A DNA stretch of 64,000 nucleotides from Aquabacter sp. L1I39 (GCF_017742835.1 NZ_CP072392.1:1346285-1410284); one strand, 5' to 3'; numbered from the stretch's first letter, positions 10,053 to 21,264 are shown. A program made the numbers and translations. The notes: generated by a model from the letters alone, not told the origin.

Positions 10053-10517
10053 ATGCCTCTCGCTGATCTCCTCGCTCCCGAAGCGGTGTTCCCGTCATTG
10101 AGGGCGAGCAGCAAGAAGCAAGCTCTCCAGGAGCTTGCCCATCAGGCGGCCGCGCTTGTGGACCGCGACCAGCGCGAGGTGTTCGAGACGCTTCTTCAGA
10201 GGGAGCGTCTCGGCTCCACCGGCGTTGGCAGCGGCATTGCCATCCCGCATGGCAAGCTGCCGGGCCTGCCGAAGCTGTTCGGCGCCTTTGCACGGCTGGA
10301 AAAGCCCATCGATTTCGAGGCGCTGGACGGCGAGCCGGTGGATCTTATCTTCCTCCTGCTCGCGCCGGAAGCGGCGGGCGCCGATCATCTCAAGGCGCTG
10401 GCGCGGGTGGCGCGCATGCTGCGTGACCCGGAAACCGCCGAAAAGCTGCGCGCCACGCGCGATGCCTCGGCGATCTATACGCTTCTCACCACCACGCCAG
10501 CCTCCGACGCCGCCTGA
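10053..10517 (+). CDS. ptsN: PTS IIA-like nitrogen regulatory protein (EIIA-Ntr)
   Basis: A protein of 154 residues, a normal length for EIIA-Ntr. The phosphorylatable His is H66 in GSGIAIPHGKL. Other marks are LLQRERLGSTGVG and the final helices (HLKALARVARMLRDPETAEKL). EIIA-Ntr takes phosphate from PtsP/NPr and regulates K+ transport, carbon-nitrogen balance and stress responses rather than sugar uptake. It lies 78 bases after hpf and is probably co-transcribed. K+ uptake genes (kup, trkH) occur elsewhere in the window but are not linked. Confidence 0.95.
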   Translation: MPLADLLAPEAVFPSLRASSKKQALQELAHQAAALVDRDQREVFETLLQRERLGSTGVGSGIAIPHGKLPGLPKLFGAFARLEKPIDFEALDGEPVDLIFLLLAPEAAGADHLKALARVARMLRDPETAEKLRATRDASAIYTLLTTTPASDAA

Positions 10518-10653
10518 TCGCGAGCGATCACGTCGGCACGCGCAGGCTGGGTCGGCACTCGCCCGCGGGCAAGTCTGTCACGAACATCCGGAAGGCGAAG
10601 CGCTGCATGGGCCGGCGGGGGAGCGGACGGGCGTCCGCCCCGGCCGCCGGGTG

Positions 10654-10917
10654 TCAGTGCACGGAAAGCGTCACCAGCGCGTGCTGGCTGGCATTGGCAA
10701 GCGCCGCCTCGCGGCTGTCGGTGAGCATGATGGGCGTGCCATCGGCCGCATGGAGGGTGAACAGGGTCATGCCCGGCGCGATTTCGGGCGCCTGGGGAAA
10801 CATCTGCTGCACGTCCTCCGAGCGGATGGTCCGCACATAGGCGATCTCTCCGCCGCCGAGGCCTGCGAGCGCCTCGGGCGTGATGGTGATGGTGTCGGGG
10901 GTGCTCTTCTCGATCAT
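10654..10917 (-). CDS. DUF1150 family protein
   Basis: An 87-residue soluble protein of the DUF1150 family, with EALAGLGGGEIAYVRTIRSE and the end LVTLSVH. The family is small, largely alphaproteobacterial and of unknown function, and is typically encoded just downstream of an Hsp20 gene, as here (51 bases). The start MIEKSTPDTITITP was preferred over an upstream in-frame codon because AGAGAGGAAGAGA precedes it. Probably co-induced with the heat-shock gene. Confidence 0.8.
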   Translation of the reverse strand: MIEKSTPDTITITPEALAGLGGGEIAYVRTIRSEDVQQMFPQAPEIAPGMTLFTLHAADGTPIMLTDSREAALANASQHALVTLSVH

Positions 10918-10968
10918 TGTCTCTTCCTCTCTCTCCGCAAACGCGTCACGTCGAACCACCGTTCCCCT

Positions 10969-11394
10969 TCACGAGCGGGAGACGATGTCGATACGTTTTG
11001 CGAGCCGGGTCGGCTCTGGCCGGACGAGATCGATGGACAGAAGACCGTTGCGCAGTTCCGCGCCGAGCACATTCATGCCCTCGGCCAGAACAAAGGTGCG
11101 CTGGAACTGACGCGCGGCAATCCCCCGGTGCAGGAAGACACGGCCGTCCACCTCCTCGGTCTGGCGACCGCGAATGGTGAGTTCCTTCTCTTCAAGCGTG
11201 ATTTCCAGCTGTTCGGACGTAAAGCCTGCCACCGCAAGGGTGATGCGCAGCTTCAGCGGCCCGCCGTCGGCGTCGATCCGTTCCACATTGTAGGGGGGAT
11301 AGCCTTCCGACCCCTTGGTGACCCGGTCGAGCGCCCGCTCAACCTCGTCGAAGCCGAGCAGAAACGGGTTCGACAGCGAGGAAATACGCGACAT
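10969..11394 (-). CDS. Small heat shock protein Hsp20
   Basis: A 141-residue alpha-crystallin-type chaperone. N-terminal MSRISSLSNPFLLGFDEVER and YPPYNVERID lead into the beta-sandwich (LKLRITLAVAGFTSEQLEIT, LTIRGRQ), then RVFLHRGIAARQFQRTFVLAEGM and a short tail. It resembles IbpA/HspH of rhizobia. It prevents aggregation of heat-damaged proteins. The ATG at 11394 is preceded by GAGGA eight bases upstream, which is folded into a hairpin. Followed by DUF1150. Confidence 0.93.
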   Translation of the reverse strand: MSRISSLSNPFLLGFDEVERALDRVTKGSEGYPPYNVERIDADGGPLKLRITLAVAGFTSEQLEITLEEKELTIRGRQTEEVDGRVFLHRGIAARQFQRTFVLAEGMNVLGAELRNGLLSIDLVRPEPTRLAKRIDIVSRS

Positions 11395-11397
11395 GTC

Positions 11398-11454
11398 CAA
11401 AGTCCTCGTCAAGCGACTTTGCGGTTCGGAAGATGTCCTATCCGGCCATCTTCC
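11398..11454 (-). promoter_or_regulatory. Hsp20 leader with SD-sequestering hairpin (possible RNA thermometer)
   Basis: In the mRNA sense two hairpins precede the hsp20 start. The upstream one has a perfect 8-bp stem GGAAGATG/CATCTTCC (11454-11447 with 11435-11428). The second has a 7-bp stem CAAAGTC/GACTTTG (11421-11415 with 11404-11398), and the Shine-Dalgarno GAGGA (11407-11403) spans its loop and 3' arm. Rhizobial small heat-shock genes are often controlled by ROSE RNA thermometers of this layout. The short conserved ROSE core motif is not clearly matched. Confidence 0.55.
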
Positions 11455-11560
11455 CGCCGGGGCCCTAAGCGGCACCCCGACGCTTCCCGATATGGGGCGC
11501 GGGAGGCCGGGGTGCAAGGGTGGGGCTTGAGGAGGATGCGGGGCTTGAGCGGGCGCCCGT

Positions 11561-13630
11561 TCAGGAGGTCGCGCGGGCCCGCGCTAGGGTGGCTAGGCGG
11601 GTCTGAACGTCTGGTCCGTCCAGCAGCGTGTCGGCCGCGCCGTCATAGCGGCGGCGCCAGTTGGGGTGCTCGTCCACCGTGCCCGGCAGGTTGGGCTGCT
11701 CGGTGCGCCCGAGCGCATCTTCCAGCGGCACCACCACCAGGGGGGAGGGGGTGCGGCCGACAAAATCCAGCGCCGCCTTCAGGACGCCATCCGGCTCCTC
11801 GGACGCCGGTGCCGTGCCTTCAGCGCCAAGCGCCTGCCAGAGCGCGGCGCGGTCTGCCTCGCGCTCGGCGCGCTCGTCCGCCTCGGTGCGGCCTTCGCCC
11901 AGAAGGCCGAGCGGCGCACGCCAGGTGATGTCGCCGCCGCGCCACCAGCCATGGACGGTGGGCAGATCATGAGTGCCGGTGACGGCGCTGGCGAGGGTTG
12001 AATAGTCGGCGGCGCGCTTGAAGCCCGCGCCCTCCCGCTCGAACCACAGCACCTGGAGCCCCAATATGCCACGCCCCGCCAGCGTCTCGCGGAAGCCGAA
12101 GGGCACGGTGCCCAGATCCTCGCCCAGCACGATGGCCTGCCGGCGCTGGGATTCCAGCGCCACCAGCCGGATCATGTCGGCGAACGGATAGGCCAGATAG
12201 GCGCCAGCCGCGGGCGGCGCCCCGTCGGGGATGAGCCAGAGGCGGGACAGGCCCATTACATGGTCGATGCGCACCCCGCCCGCATGGGCCATCACCGCGC
12301 CCAGCATGTCGCGGAACATGCCGAACCCGCCATTTACCAGCCCGCGCGGCGAAAAGGCCGCAAGGCCCCAGCCCTGGCCGATGGAATTGAGGAGATCGGG
12401 CGGGGCGCCCACGGTGGCGCCGATGAGCATCTCCTCCTGCCGTCCCCAGGCCTGGCTGCCGCCGCCATCAGCGCCCACTGCGAGATCCGCGATGAGGCCG
12501 ATGGGCATGCCGGCGGACCGCGCGGTGTCCTGCGCCGCCTGGAGGGAGCGGGCGGCCATCCATTGCAGGGCCGCATGGAAGGTCACGGCGTCCGCATGAT
12601 CCTGCGCGAACCGTTCCACCTCCGGTGACCGGGGATGTCGCAGCCCTTCCGGCCAGGAGCGCCATTGCCATTTGAACGGGTCGGTGCCGAACTGCGCGGC
12701 GTGGAGGGCCTCGAAGCGGGCATGGTCCTCCAGCATTTGCCCGCCCTCCCGGCGGAAGGCCGCCAGATCCGCCAAGAGGTCGGGGCGCTGGGGCAGAACC
12801 TTCGCGCACAGGTGGCGCATGAGGGAGAGCTTCAGGGGGCCGGCCTTCGGCCAGTCCACCTGCGGGGCGGCCTCCAGCGCCGCCATGTCCGTACCGGCGC
12901 CCAGGGTCGCAATGGCGCCCGCCACAGCCTCGGGGCCAAACACCACGGCCGGGTCCGCATGAAGGGCGTTCAAGAACAAGCGGCTGGAGGGCGAATAGGG
13001 GCTGAAATGGTTGGCGTCGGCGGAAAAGGCAGCATGGACCGGGCTCATAACCAGCCCTGCGGCGCCCGAACGCGCCGCGTCCGCCGCGAATGCGCCGAGC
13101 CCGGTAAAGTCACCGATGCCGCCATCCCCCGTCCGCCGCAGCCCATAGACCTGCACCGCAAGCGCCCAGAGGCGTGGATCCTGGCGCTGCACAGCGTCCC
13201 CCACGCTGAAGCAGCGCTCCGGCGCCACTGCCAGGGTGGTGACAACGTCGCCCGCCTCAAGCCGGTGATAGCCTGCATCCCCCAACGCCGGCAGGGGAAG
13301 CAGGCCGCCGGCGGCCTCCGCTTCGCCCTCCACCGTGCCACCGCCTTCCAGCCGGATGCGGTAGCGCACGCGCCCATTCCGCTCCGCGAAGGGCAAGCAG
13401 ATCGGCGCGCCCGCATCGGCGGTGACGAGAGGCGGGGTCACGGCCGCCTGCTCGCGCTCCAGGGCGGCGAGGCTTTCGGCCACCTGCGCCTCGGTGGCGG
13501 CGGGCAGGCCCAGCGTCGCCAGCAAGGCGCGCAGCACCTCGGGCGAGACGGTTTGCGGCCGGCCGAACGCGTCCGTCCATTGGGGCGAGAGGCCGGCGCG
13601 GGAGGCCAGGCGAGTGAGCGCGTCGGTCAT
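11561..13630 (-). CDS. malQ: 4-alpha-glucanotransferase
   Basis: A 689-residue MalQ/amylomaltase (GH77) that transfers alpha-1,4-glucan chains between maltodextrins and releases glucose. Visible catalytic blocks: VRIDHVMGLSRLWLIP (nucleophile Asp), VLGEDLGTVP (acid/base Glu) and GTHDLPTVHGWW. An N-terminal region with a beta-sandwich (LTRLASRAGLSPQWTDAFGR onward) is the proteobacterial form. Last gene of the treS-glgB-glgX-malQ operon, 25 bases after glgX. The start MTDALTRLA fits the family; an in-frame upstream extension runs into glgX and was rejected. Confidence 0.93.
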   Translation of the reverse strand: MTDALTRLASRAGLSPQWTDAFGRPQTVSPEVLRALLATLGLPAATEAQVAESLAALEREQAAVTPPLVTADAGAPICLPFAERNGRVRYRIRLEGGGTVEGEAEAAGGLLPLPALGDAGYHRLEAGDVVTTLAVAPERCFSVGDAVQRQDPRLWALAVQVYGLRRTGDGGIGDFTGLGAFAADAARSGAAGLVMSPVHAAFSADANHFSPYSPSSRLFLNALHADPAVVFGPEAVAGAIATLGAGTDMAALEAAPQVDWPKAGPLKLSLMRHLCAKVLPQRPDLLADLAAFRREGGQMLEDHARFEALHAAQFGTDPFKWQWRSWPEGLRHPRSPEVERFAQDHADAVTFHAALQWMAARSLQAAQDTARSAGMPIGLIADLAVGADGGGSQAWGRQEEMLIGATVGAPPDLLNSIGQGWGLAAFSPRGLVNGGFGMFRDMLGAVMAHAGGVRIDHVMGLSRLWLIPDGAPPAAGAYLAYPFADMIRLVALESQRRQAIVLGEDLGTVPFGFRETLAGRGILGLQVLWFEREGAGFKRAADYSTLASAVTGTHDLPTVHGWWRGGDITWRAPLGLLGEGRTEADERAEREADRAALWQALGAEGTAPASEEPDGVLKAALDFVGRTPSPLVVVPLEDALGRTEQPNLPGTVDEHPNWRRRYDGAADTLLDGPDVQTRLATLARARATS

Positions 13631-13655
13631 GCGCAAGGTCCTTCGGGATGGTCGA

Positions 13656-15755
13656 TCAGGCGGCGGGGAGATGCGCTGCAAGCAGGCGCACGCTGCGCCC
13701 GGCAAGGCGCGTCTCGCCCTCCACAAGGGGCTCGCCTTCGGGCTGGGCGGAGCTGTCAAACACCAGCCGCCAGTCCTGAGGCGGTTCCGGCAACTGAAAG
13801 GTGGTGTCCTCCCCCTTGCCGTTGATGAGCAGCAGCAGCACGTCCGTGCCGCCATCCGTCGCCGGGCCGGCGCGGCGCAGATTGAGGGTGTGGCCGCCAT
13901 CCGCATGCCAGCCATCGCCCTCAAGCTGCGTGCCGTGCTCGTCGAACCAGGAAATGTCCGCCATGCCGGGTAGGGGCTCGTGGTGGCCGTGCAGGAAACG
14001 GGGCGCCCGCAGCAATCGGAAGCGCCGGCGCAGGGCCGCGAGGCGGGCGAAGGTGTCGATCAGCTCGGCGCCCTCGTCCGTGCCGGCCAGCGACCAGTCG
14101 ATCCAGGAGATGTCATTGTCCTGGCAATAGGCGTTGTTGTTGCCGTTCTGCGTGCGGCCGAACTCGTCGCCGGCCAGCAGCATAGGCGTGCCCTGGGAGA
14201 GCATCAGGGTCGCGAGCAGCGCTTTGCGCACCTGGTGGCGGGTCTTGAGGATGGCGGGGTCGTCGGTCGGCCCTTCCGCGCCCCAATTGGCGGAGAAGTT
14301 GGCGCCATGGCCGTCGCGATTATCCTCGCCATTGGCCTCGTTGTGCTTCTCATCATAGGCGGTGAGGTCGGCCAGCGTGAAGCCGTCATGGGCGGCGAGG
14401 AAATTCACCGAGGCCCAGGGCTTGCGCGCGCGCATGTCGAAGGCCTCGCTGGTGCCCGCAAGGCGGGCCGCCAGTTCGCCCCGCTGGCCGGGCTCGGCCC
14501 GCCAGAAGCGGCGCACGCCGTCGCGGAAGCGGTCGTTCCATTCGGCAAAGCCAGGCGGGAAGTTGCCGAGCTGGTAGCCGTCCGGTCCGATGTCCCAGGG
14601 CTCGGCGATGAGCTTTACCCGCGAGAGCAGCGGGTCCTGCCGGATGGCGTCCAGGAAGCCGCAGCCTGGATCAAAGCCGTTGGGCTCACGGGCGAGCGTC
14701 ACGCCGAGATCGAAGCGGAAGCCATCCACATGGAAGGCTTCCACCCAATAGCGCAGGGAATCCATCACCATCTGCAGCACGCGCGGATGGGAGAGGTTGA
14801 CCGTGTTCCCGCAGCCGGTGTCGTTGATGTAATAGCGCGGATTGTCGGGCATCAGCCGGTAATAGCTGGCATTGTCGAGGCCCTTGAAGGAGAAGGTGGG
14901 ACCCAGCTCATTGCCTTCGCAGGTGTGGTTATAGACCACGTCGAGGATCACCTCGATGCCCGCTGCATGGAGGCGTCGCACCGCGCCCCGGATTTCTCTC
15001 AGGCCCGCCGGGCCGAGAAAGGCCGGCTCGGGCGCGAAATAAGAGAGGGTGGAATAGCCCCAATAATTGCGCAGCCCCCGCTCCACCAGGAAGCGGTCCT
15101 GGAGGAAGGCGTGCACGGGCAGCAATTCCACGCTGGTGACGCCGAGCCGGTGGAGGTGATCGATGAGGCGCGGATCACCCAGCGCCGCGAAGGTGCCCCG
15201 AACCCGCGGCTCCATGTCGTCGCGCTTCATGGACAGGCCGCGCAGATGGGCCTCATAGATGACCGTGTCGGGCCAGGGCACGTCGGGGCGGCGGTCCGCC
15301 CAGTCGGTGGGGGTGTCCATCACCACGCATTTGGGCATGGCGGGGGCGCTGTCGTGGCGGTCCATGGCAAGATCCGCCCGGCCACTCTGGAGACGGTAGG
15401 AGAACAGGCTGTCCGACCAGCGCGGCGCGCCGGTGAGCTGGCGCGCATAGGGATCGATGAGGAGCTTGGCCGGATTGAACCGGTGCCCGCGCCCAGGATC
15501 ATAGGGACCATGGGCGCGATAGCCGTAGACCAGACCCTCGGAGGCGCCGGGCAGGTAACCGTGCCAGACCTCGTCGGTGCATTCGGGTAGCGCCAGGCGG
15601 GCCACTTCCCGCCGGCCCCGCTCGTCGAAAATGCACAATTCGATCTTTTCCGCATGAGCGGAGAAGACCGCGAAATTCACCCCCAGCCCGTCCGCATGGG
15701 CACCGAGGGGATAAGGCTTGCCGGGCTCCAGGCGGTCGGGGAAGAGGGGGCTCAT
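13656..15755 (-). CDS. glgX: Glycogen debranching enzyme
   Basis: A 699-residue GlgX/isoamylase-type GH13 enzyme that hydrolyses alpha-1,6 branches of phosphorylase-limited glycogen. An N-terminal CBM48 ([22 protein letters not shown]) is followed by the barrel with [28 protein letters not shown] (nucleophile), [13 protein letters not shown] and [12 protein letters not shown]. The C-terminal beta domain ends near residue 699. Its ATG overlaps the glgB stop by one base (TGATG), indicating translational coupling. A much longer in-frame upstream extension overlaps glgB and is not used. Confidence 0.95.
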   Translation of the reverse strand: MSPLFPDRLEPGKPYPLGAHADGLGVNFAVFSAHAEKIELCIFDERGRREVARLALPECTDEVWHGYLPGASEGLVYGYRAHGPYDPGRGHRFNPAKLLIDPYARQLTGAPRWSDSLFSYRLQSGRADLAMDRHDSAPAMPKCVVMDTPTDWADRRPDVPWPDTVIYEAHLRGLSMKRDDMEPRVRGTFAALGDPRLIDHLHRLGVTSVELLPVHAFLQDRFLVERGLRNYWGYSTLSYFAPEPAFLGPAGLREIRGAVRRLHAAGIEVILDVVYNHTCEGNELGPTFSFKGLDNASYYRLMPDNPRYYINDTGCGNTVNLSHPRVLQMVMDSLRYWVEAFHVDGFRFDLGVTLAREPNGFDPGCGFLDAIRQDPLLSRVKLIAEPWDIGPDGYQLGNFPPGFAEWNDRFRDGVRRFWRAEPGQRGELAARLAGTSEAFDMRARKPWASVNFLAAHDGFTLADLTAYDEKHNEANGEDNRDGHGANFSANWGAEGPTDDPAILKTRHQVRKALLATLMLSQGTPMLLAGDEFGRTQNGNNNAYCQDNDISWIDWSLAGTDEGAELIDTFARLAALRRRFRLLRAPRFLHGHHEPLPGMADISWFDEHGTQLEGDGWHADGGHTLNLRRAGPATDGGTDVLLLLINGKGEDTTFQLPEPPQDWRLVFDSSAQPEGEPLVEGETRLAGRSVRLLAAHLPAA

Positions 15756-17965
15756 CACGTCTCCTGCGGGGTCAGGAACAAGGCGGCAAGGGGCGGCAAG
15801 GTCAAATCGAGGGCGTGGGAAAAGCCGTGGCTTGCTATGTCCTGCGCGGTGACCCCGCCGAGATTGCCCACCCCCGAGCCGCCATAGAGCGGGGCGTCGG
15901 TGTTCAGGAGTTCCCGCCACCGGCCGCCGTGGGGCACACCGATGCGGTAGCCCGCGCGCGGGGTGGGGGTCATGTTGCACACCACCAGGATGGGGGCGGC
16001 GCCGGGGGCCTGGCGCAGGAAGGCGAAGACGGAATTCTCCGCGTCGTCCTCCACAACCCAGTGGAAGCCGTTCGGGTCCGCATCCCCGGCGTGAAGTGCG
16101 GGATGGGCGCCATAAAGCTGGTTCAGGTCCCGCACGAGAGACTGCACGCCCCGATGGGCGCCTTCGCCCAGAAGTTCCCAGGGCAGGGCGCTGTCGTGGT
16201 CCCATTCGGTGGGTTGGGCGATCTCGCAGCCCTGGAACAGCAGCTTCTTGCCGGGATGGCCCCACATGAAGCCGAGATAGGCCCGCAGGTTCGCAAAGCG
16301 CTGCCAGTGGTCGCCGGGCATGCGGGCAAGCAGCGAGCCCTTTCCGTGCACCACCTCGTCATGGGAGATGGGCAGCACGTAGCGCTCCGAGAACGCATAG
16401 ACAAGGCCGAAGGTCAGGTCCGAGCCGTGGAAGCGCCGATGGATGGGGTCGCGCCCCATATAGCGCAGGCTGTCATGCATCCAGCCCATGTTCCACTTGA
16501 AGGAAAAGCCGAGCCCTCCTTCGCTGACCGGCGCGGTGACGCCCGGCCACGCGGTGGATTCCTCGGCGATCACCAGCGCGCCGGGCACTTCCCGCGCCAC
16601 CGTCTCGTTGAGGCGGCGCAGGAAGGCGATGGCCTCCAGGTTCTCCTTGCCGCCATGGATGTTGGGGATCCATTCGCCCGGCTTTCGCGAATAGTCGCGA
16701 TAGAGCATGGAGGCGACCGCATCCACGCGCAGCCCGTCCACATGGAAGTGCCGCAACCATTCCAGCGCGCTGGCGATGAGGAAGCCCGCCACCTGCGGCT
16801 TGCTGAGATCGTAGATCAGCGAGTTCCAGTCGGGATGGAAGCCCTCGCGGGGGTCGGCATATTCGTAGAGCGCGGTGCCATCGAAATGCGCGAGGCCGTG
16901 GGCGTCAGACGGGAAATGGGCCGGTACCCAGTCGAGGATCACGCCTAGCCCCGCCTGGTGGCAGCGGTCCACGAAGCGGGCGAAGGCGGCGGGAGGGCCG
17001 AGGCGCGCTGTGGGCGCGAACAGGCCGAGGGGCTGATAGCCCCAGGAGCCGCCGAACGGATGCTCCATCACCGGCATGAGCTCCAGATGGGTGAAGCCGA
17101 GGTCGGTGGCATAGGGGATGAGGCGGTCGGCAAGGGCGTCCCAGTCCGGCGGGCGGCCGTCGGGATGGATCCAGGAGGAGGCGTGCACCTCATAGAAGGA
17201 GAGGGGCGCCTGGGCCGCATGGCGGCTGGCGCGGCTCTCCATCCAGGCGCCGTCCTGCCAGGGGAAGGGGGCGGGATCGGCCACGATGGAAGCGGTGGCC
17301 GGCGGGCACTGGGTGGCGCGCGCCACCGGGTCCGCTTTGCGGGGCAGACGGCTGCCGTCGGGGCCGATCAGCTCGAACATATAGGCCGCGCCGGGGGACA
17401 GGCGCGGGACGAACAGCTCCCACACGCCCCCATTGCGCCGGCGCATGGGATGGCGGCGGGGGTCCCACATGTTGAAATCGCCGATCACGCTCGCCGCTGC
17501 CGCATGGGGCGCCCAGAGCGCGAAGCGCACGCCCGAAATGCCCTCCACCGTCATGGCGCGGGCGCCCAGCGCATCGGCAAGATTGAGGTGGCTGCCCTCG
17601 CCGATGAAATAGAGGTCGTCGTCGCTCAGGAGGAGGGGGAAGGCGTAGGGGTCCTCGCTCTCCTCCACCACGCCGTCCGGCCAGGTGGTGCGCAGCACAT
17701 AGGCGCCCGGATGGGAAGCAAGGCCCGCCACCTGCCCGGCGAACAGGATGCCGTCCGGCTGCGGGGCGAGGGGCACCACGCCGCCGCCAGCCACCACCTC
17801 CACCCGGCGCGCGCCGGGCCGGATCGCCCGCACCACGACGCCATCGGATGCCGAATGAGGGCCGAGCACCCGAAAGGGATCGCCATGTCGGGCTTCCAGG
17901 AGCGCATGCACTTCGCCGACGGAGAGGCTGGACGGGGTGAGGTCGGGCGCGGTGGGGGTGCTCAC
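15755..17965 (-). CDS. glgB: 1,4-alpha-glucan branching enzyme
   Basis: A 736-residue GlgB with the long proteobacterial N-terminus (tandem N1 and CBM48 domains; [13 protein letters not shown], then [20 protein letters not shown]). The GH13 core shows [30 protein letters not shown] (nucleophile Asp), [11 protein letters not shown] (Glu) and [14 protein letters not shown]. It makes the alpha-1,6 branches of glycogen. The start ATG overlaps the treS stop by four bases (ATGA), so the operon is translationally coupled from treS to glgX. Confidence 0.96.
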   Translation of the reverse strand: MSTPTAPDLTPSSLSVGEVHALLEARHGDPFRVLGPHSASDGVVVRAIRPGARRVEVVAGGGVVPLAPQPDGILFAGQVAGLASHPGAYVLRTTWPDGVVEESEDPYAFPLLLSDDDLYFIGEGSHLNLADALGARAMTVEGISGVRFALWAPHAAAASVIGDFNMWDPRRHPMRRRNGGVWELFVPRLSPGAAYMFELIGPDGSRLPRKADPVARATQCPPATASIVADPAPFPWQDGAWMESRASRHAAQAPLSFYEVHASSWIHPDGRPPDWDALADRLIPYATDLGFTHLELMPVMEHPFGGSWGYQPLGLFAPTARLGPPAAFARFVDRCHQAGLGVILDWVPAHFPSDAHGLAHFDGTALYEYADPREGFHPDWNSLIYDLSKPQVAGFLIASALEWLRHFHVDGLRVDAVASMLYRDYSRKPGEWIPNIHGGKENLEAIAFLRRLNETVAREVPGALVIAEESTAWPGVTAPVSEGGLGFSFKWNMGWMHDSLRYMGRDPIHRRFHGSDLTFGLVYAFSERYVLPISHDEVVHGKGSLLARMPGDHWQRFANLRAYLGFMWGHPGKKLLFQGCEIAQPTEWDHDSALPWELLGEGAHRGVQSLVRDLNQLYGAHPALHAGDADPNGFHWVVEDDAENSVFAFLRQAPGAAPILVVCNMTPTPRAGYRIGVPHGGRWRELLNTDAPLYGGSGVGNLGGVTAQDIASHGFSHALDLTLPPLAALFLTPQET

Positions 17966-20900
17966 GGGGTCGCCTCCTCCAGCTTGGCGGGGACGGTGCC
18001 TTCAAGATCGGGATCGGCGGCGCCCGCATAGCGCATGGCAAAGCCGTGCAAGGTGCGCACCGCCGGAGCCGGCACAGGCGCGCCAGTGCAAATCTCTCGC
18101 GCCACCAGTTCCAGAAGGAACAGATCGATGAGCGCACGCTCCAACCCGCCGGCCCCGTCCGCATAGCCGCCGAGCAAGGCCCGCTCGGCACGGCTGGCGA
18201 ACCGGTCGAGCAGTTCCGTGCGCAGCGCCTCCGTCATCAGGCCGACCGTCTCGTGAGGGGCATTCACCAAGGCGGCGGAGGCGGACGAGAGCGCCCGCAT
18301 GAGGCTGGCGAGGTCGAACCAGGGGCTCGCCTTGCCCGCCTCGTCGCCGAAATTGACGAGGCACGCATCATTGCCGCGCACCAGCACCTGGCCCAGATGC
18401 AGATTGCCGTGAATGCGTGTCTTGGGCGTTCCGGCAAGGCTGCCCGCCAGGGTGGTGGCGACGGCACGCAGGTCCGTGCCCACCGCCACAATGGCGGCGG
18501 CGCGGGCGGCGTCCTCGGGCGCGAGGCCCGCCGGCTCCTTCAAGGCCTGAAGCGCCCCATCGAGCAGGGCCGCCACGGCCTCCCCCAGCGCTTCCGCCTC
18601 AGTGCGCGAGAAGGACTCGGTGGTGAAGGCGGGGTCGTCGGTCTCCGTCCGCATCAAGGCATGGAATTCCGCAAGCCGCCGCCCCGTCTGGCGCAGGAAG
18701 GGCATGATACCGGACATCTGCTCCTCGAACGCCGGCTCGATCTCTCGACCCGATTGGGCGGAGGAGGTGAGCGCGCGGCTCACCTGGTCCAACACCCAGT
18801 TGCGGGCATTGCCCTGGTTGCGCACGAAGCCAAGCATGAGCGCCAGCACGGCGGACCTCCCGTCGGAGGTGGTGCGCACCACTTCCCCCAGCAAAGGCGG
18901 CGTGCCCTCGAAGCCAAGCGATGTCAGGCGCCGGATCATCTCCGATTGCGGCTGCGCGCCCAGATACGGACGTCGGATGACCTGGATGGCCGCTCCTTCC
19001 TCGATGACGATGGTGGCGGTCGGCTGTTCCGTGCCGATGCGCTGGACCGGTGCGTCTTCAGGGATCTCCAGGGCGGCAAGGTCCGCATCGGCCACGAAGC
19101 GCAGTTCGCCGCCATCCGGCAATTCCAGCACCGTGCCGGAGCGCAGCGCCCGCACCACGGCGCGGGGCAATTGGTCGAGTGTGAGCCCGTCGGTGAGATA
19201 GCCCACGCGCCGGCCCTGCCGCACCCGGGTCAAGGCCAGTTGCACGGAGAGCGGGCTCGGCTGTTCGTCCTCCCAGGCGATGGCGAGCGGCATCATGTAG
19301 CGCGCGCTCTCGCCGCCCGCCTCCACGACGATCTGCACCACCATCACATGGTCGCCCGCCTTGGGCAGGGGCATGGCCCATTCGATGAAGGCCCGGTCGA
19401 TGGGCGCCCGGTCGGCCTTGCGCAAAGCGGTCTCGTCGCCCGGCGCGGTGAACCAGCGGCGACGGCGCACATAAGCGGGCAGCGCCTCCTGCTCGATGAT
19501 CGCCTTGTTGCGCGGGGAGAGCACATCGGCGAGGCCGGCGCGCAGCACCAGGGTCTCGAATTCCGGCAATTGCTCGGGCGGGCTGGTGTGCCAGGAGGGC
19601 TCGGCCACGTTGGCGGCGAGGTTGAAGGCGAAGAAGCCATAAGGTGGCACGGTGAGGAGATAGGGCAGGCGCCCCACCGGCGGGAACGGCGTGCCGCCCA
19701 CCATCTCCACCGGCACCCGGCCATCAAACTCCGTGAGGTCCAGCTCCACCGCCTGGAGCGTCTGGGACAGGTTCGCCACGCACAGGATGGTCTCATCCTC
19801 ATAGGTGCGCAGATAAGCCAGAATCTTGCGGTTGCCCGGATAGAGCGGCCGGAAGCCGCCGCGACCGAAGCAGGGATGGGCCTTGCGCACCGCCAGCATG
19901 CGGCGCGTCCAGTTGAGCAGCGAATGGGGGTCGCGCATCTGCGCTTCCACATTCAATGCGAAATAGCCCGACAGCGGGTCCTGGATGGGTGGCAGGACCA
20001 GTTGCTCGGGATCCGCCTTGGAGAAGCCGCCATTACGGTCCGGCGACCATTGCATGGGCGTGCGCACGCCGTCGCGGTCACCCAGATGGATGTTGTCGCC
20101 CATGCCGATCTCGTCCCCGTAATAGATGACGGGGGTGCCGGGCATGGTGAAGAGGAGGGCGTTCATCAGTTCGATGCGCCGCCGGTCGCGCTCCAGAAGG
20201 GGCGCGAGGCGCCGGCGGATGCCGAGATTCAGCCGCGCCCGCCGGTCTGCGGCATAGACGGTCCACAGATAGTCCCGCTCCGCGTCGGTGACCATTTCCA
20301 GCGTCAGCTCGTCATGATTGCGCAGGAAGATGGCCCATTGGCACGTCTCGGGGATGGAGGGCGTCTGCCTGAGGATGTCGGTGATGGGGAAGCGGTCTTC
20401 CTTCGCAATCGCCATGTACATGCGCGGCATCAGCGGGAAGTGGAACGCCATGTGGCATTCATCGGCATTCTCGCCGAAATATTGCTGCGTGTCCTCCGGC
20501 CACATATTGGCTTCGGCCAGCAGCATGCGCCCGGTATAATTGGCATCGAGATGCGCGCGGATCTTGCGCAGGATGTCGTGGGTCTCGGTGAGGTTCTCGT
20601 TGGACGTGCCCTCGCGCTCGATAAGATAGGGCACGGCATCAAGCCGCAGGCCATCGACGCCCAGGTCCAGCCAGAAGCGCATGACCGAGAGGATGCGCTC
20701 CAGCACTTCCGGGTTGTCGAAGTTCAGGTCCGGCTGGTGGGAATAGAAGCGGTGCCAGAAATACTGGCCGGCAACCGGATCGAAGGTCCAGTTGGACTTC
20801 TCGGTGTCCAGGAAGATGATCCGCGTGCCCTGATACCCCTGGTCGTCATCGGCCCAGACATAGAAATTGCGCTCCGGCGAACCCTTGGGCGCGCGGCGGG

Positions 20901-21264
20901 CGGCCTGGAACCAGGGGTGCTGGTCGGACGTATGGTTCACCACCAGTTCGGTGATGACGCGAATGCCGCGGGCATGGGCCGCCTCGATGAAGCGGCGGGC
21001 ATCCTCCATGGTGCCGTAGTCCGGCGACACGCCCTCATAGAGGGCGATGTCATAGCCATCGTCCCGGCGGGGCGAGGGATAGAAGGGCAGGAGCCAGATG
21101 GCGTTGACGCCGAGAGCGGCGATGTAGTCCAGCTTGGCGAGGAGGCCCGGAAAGTCGCCGATCCCGTCATTGTTGGAATCGAAGAACGACTTCACGTGCA
21201 GCTGGTAGATCACCGCATCCTTATACCAGAGCGGGGCGTCGCCGGGGGCGATGGGGTCGGCCAT
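17962..21264 (-). CDS. treS: Trehalose synthase fused to a maltokinase-like domain with altered catalytic residues
   Basis: An 1100-residue fusion. Residues 1 to about 545 are a GH13 TreS (maltose-trehalose isomerase): [53 protein letters not shown]. The rest matches maltokinase (Mak/Pep2), which makes maltose 1-phosphate for GlgE. In the kinase half the expected HGDxHLGQ motif reads HGNLHLGQ (N954) and the expected IDFEGEP metal motif reads VNFGDEAG (N971), so kinase activity is doubtful. First gene of the operon, with AAGGGAGG before the ATG. No glgE in the window. The isomerase half looks intact. Confidence 0.93.
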   Translation of the reverse strand: MADPIAPGDAPLWYKDAVIYQLHVKSFFDSNNDGIGDFPGLLAKLDYIAALGVNAIWLLPFYPSPRRDDGYDIALYEGVSPDYGTMEDARRFIEAAHARGIRVITELVVNHTSDQHPWFQAARRAPKGSPERNFYVWADDDQGYQGTRIIFLDTEKSNWTFDPVAGQYFWHRFYSHQPDLNFDNPEVLERILSVMRFWLDLGVDGLRLDAVPYLIEREGTSNENLTETHDILRKIRAHLDANYTGRMLLAEANMWPEDTQQYFGENADECHMAFHFPLMPRMYMAIAKEDRFPITDILRQTPSIPETCQWAIFLRNHDELTLEMVTDAERDYLWTVYAADRRARLNLGIRRRLAPLLERDRRRIELMNALLFTMPGTPVIYYGDEIGMGDNIHLGDRDGVRTPMQWSPDRNGGFSKADPEQLVLPPIQDPLSGYFALNVEAQMRDPHSLLNWTRRMLAVRKAHPCFGRGGFRPLYPGNRKILAYLRTYEDETILCVANLSQTLQAVELDLTEFDGRVPVEMVGGTPFPPVGRLPYLLTVPPYGFFAFNLAANVAEPSWHTSPPEQLPEFETLVLRAGLADVLSPRNKAIIEQEALPAYVRRRRWFTAPGDETALRKADRAPIDRAFIEWAMPLPKAGDHVMVVQIVVEAGGESARYMMPLAIAWEDEQPSPLSVQLALTRVRQGRRVGYLTDGLTLDQLPRAVVRALRSGTVLELPDGGELRFVADADLAALEIPEDAPVQRIGTEQPTATIVIEEGAAIQVIRRPYLGAQPQSEMIRRLTSLGFEGTPPLLGEVVRTTSDGRSAVLALMLGFVRNQGNARNWVLDQVSRALTSSAQSGREIEPAFEEQMSGIMPFLRQTGRRLAEFHALMRTETDDPAFTTESFSRTEAEALGEAVAALLDGALQALKEPAGLAPEDAARAAAIVAVGTDLRAVATTLAGSLAGTPKTRIHGNLHLGQVLVRGNDACLVNFGDEAGKASPWFDLASLMRALSSASAALVNAPHETVGLMTEALRTELLDRFASRAERALLGGYADGAGGLERALIDLFLLELVAREICTGAPVPAPAVRTLHGFAMRYAGAADPDLEGTVPAKLEEATP

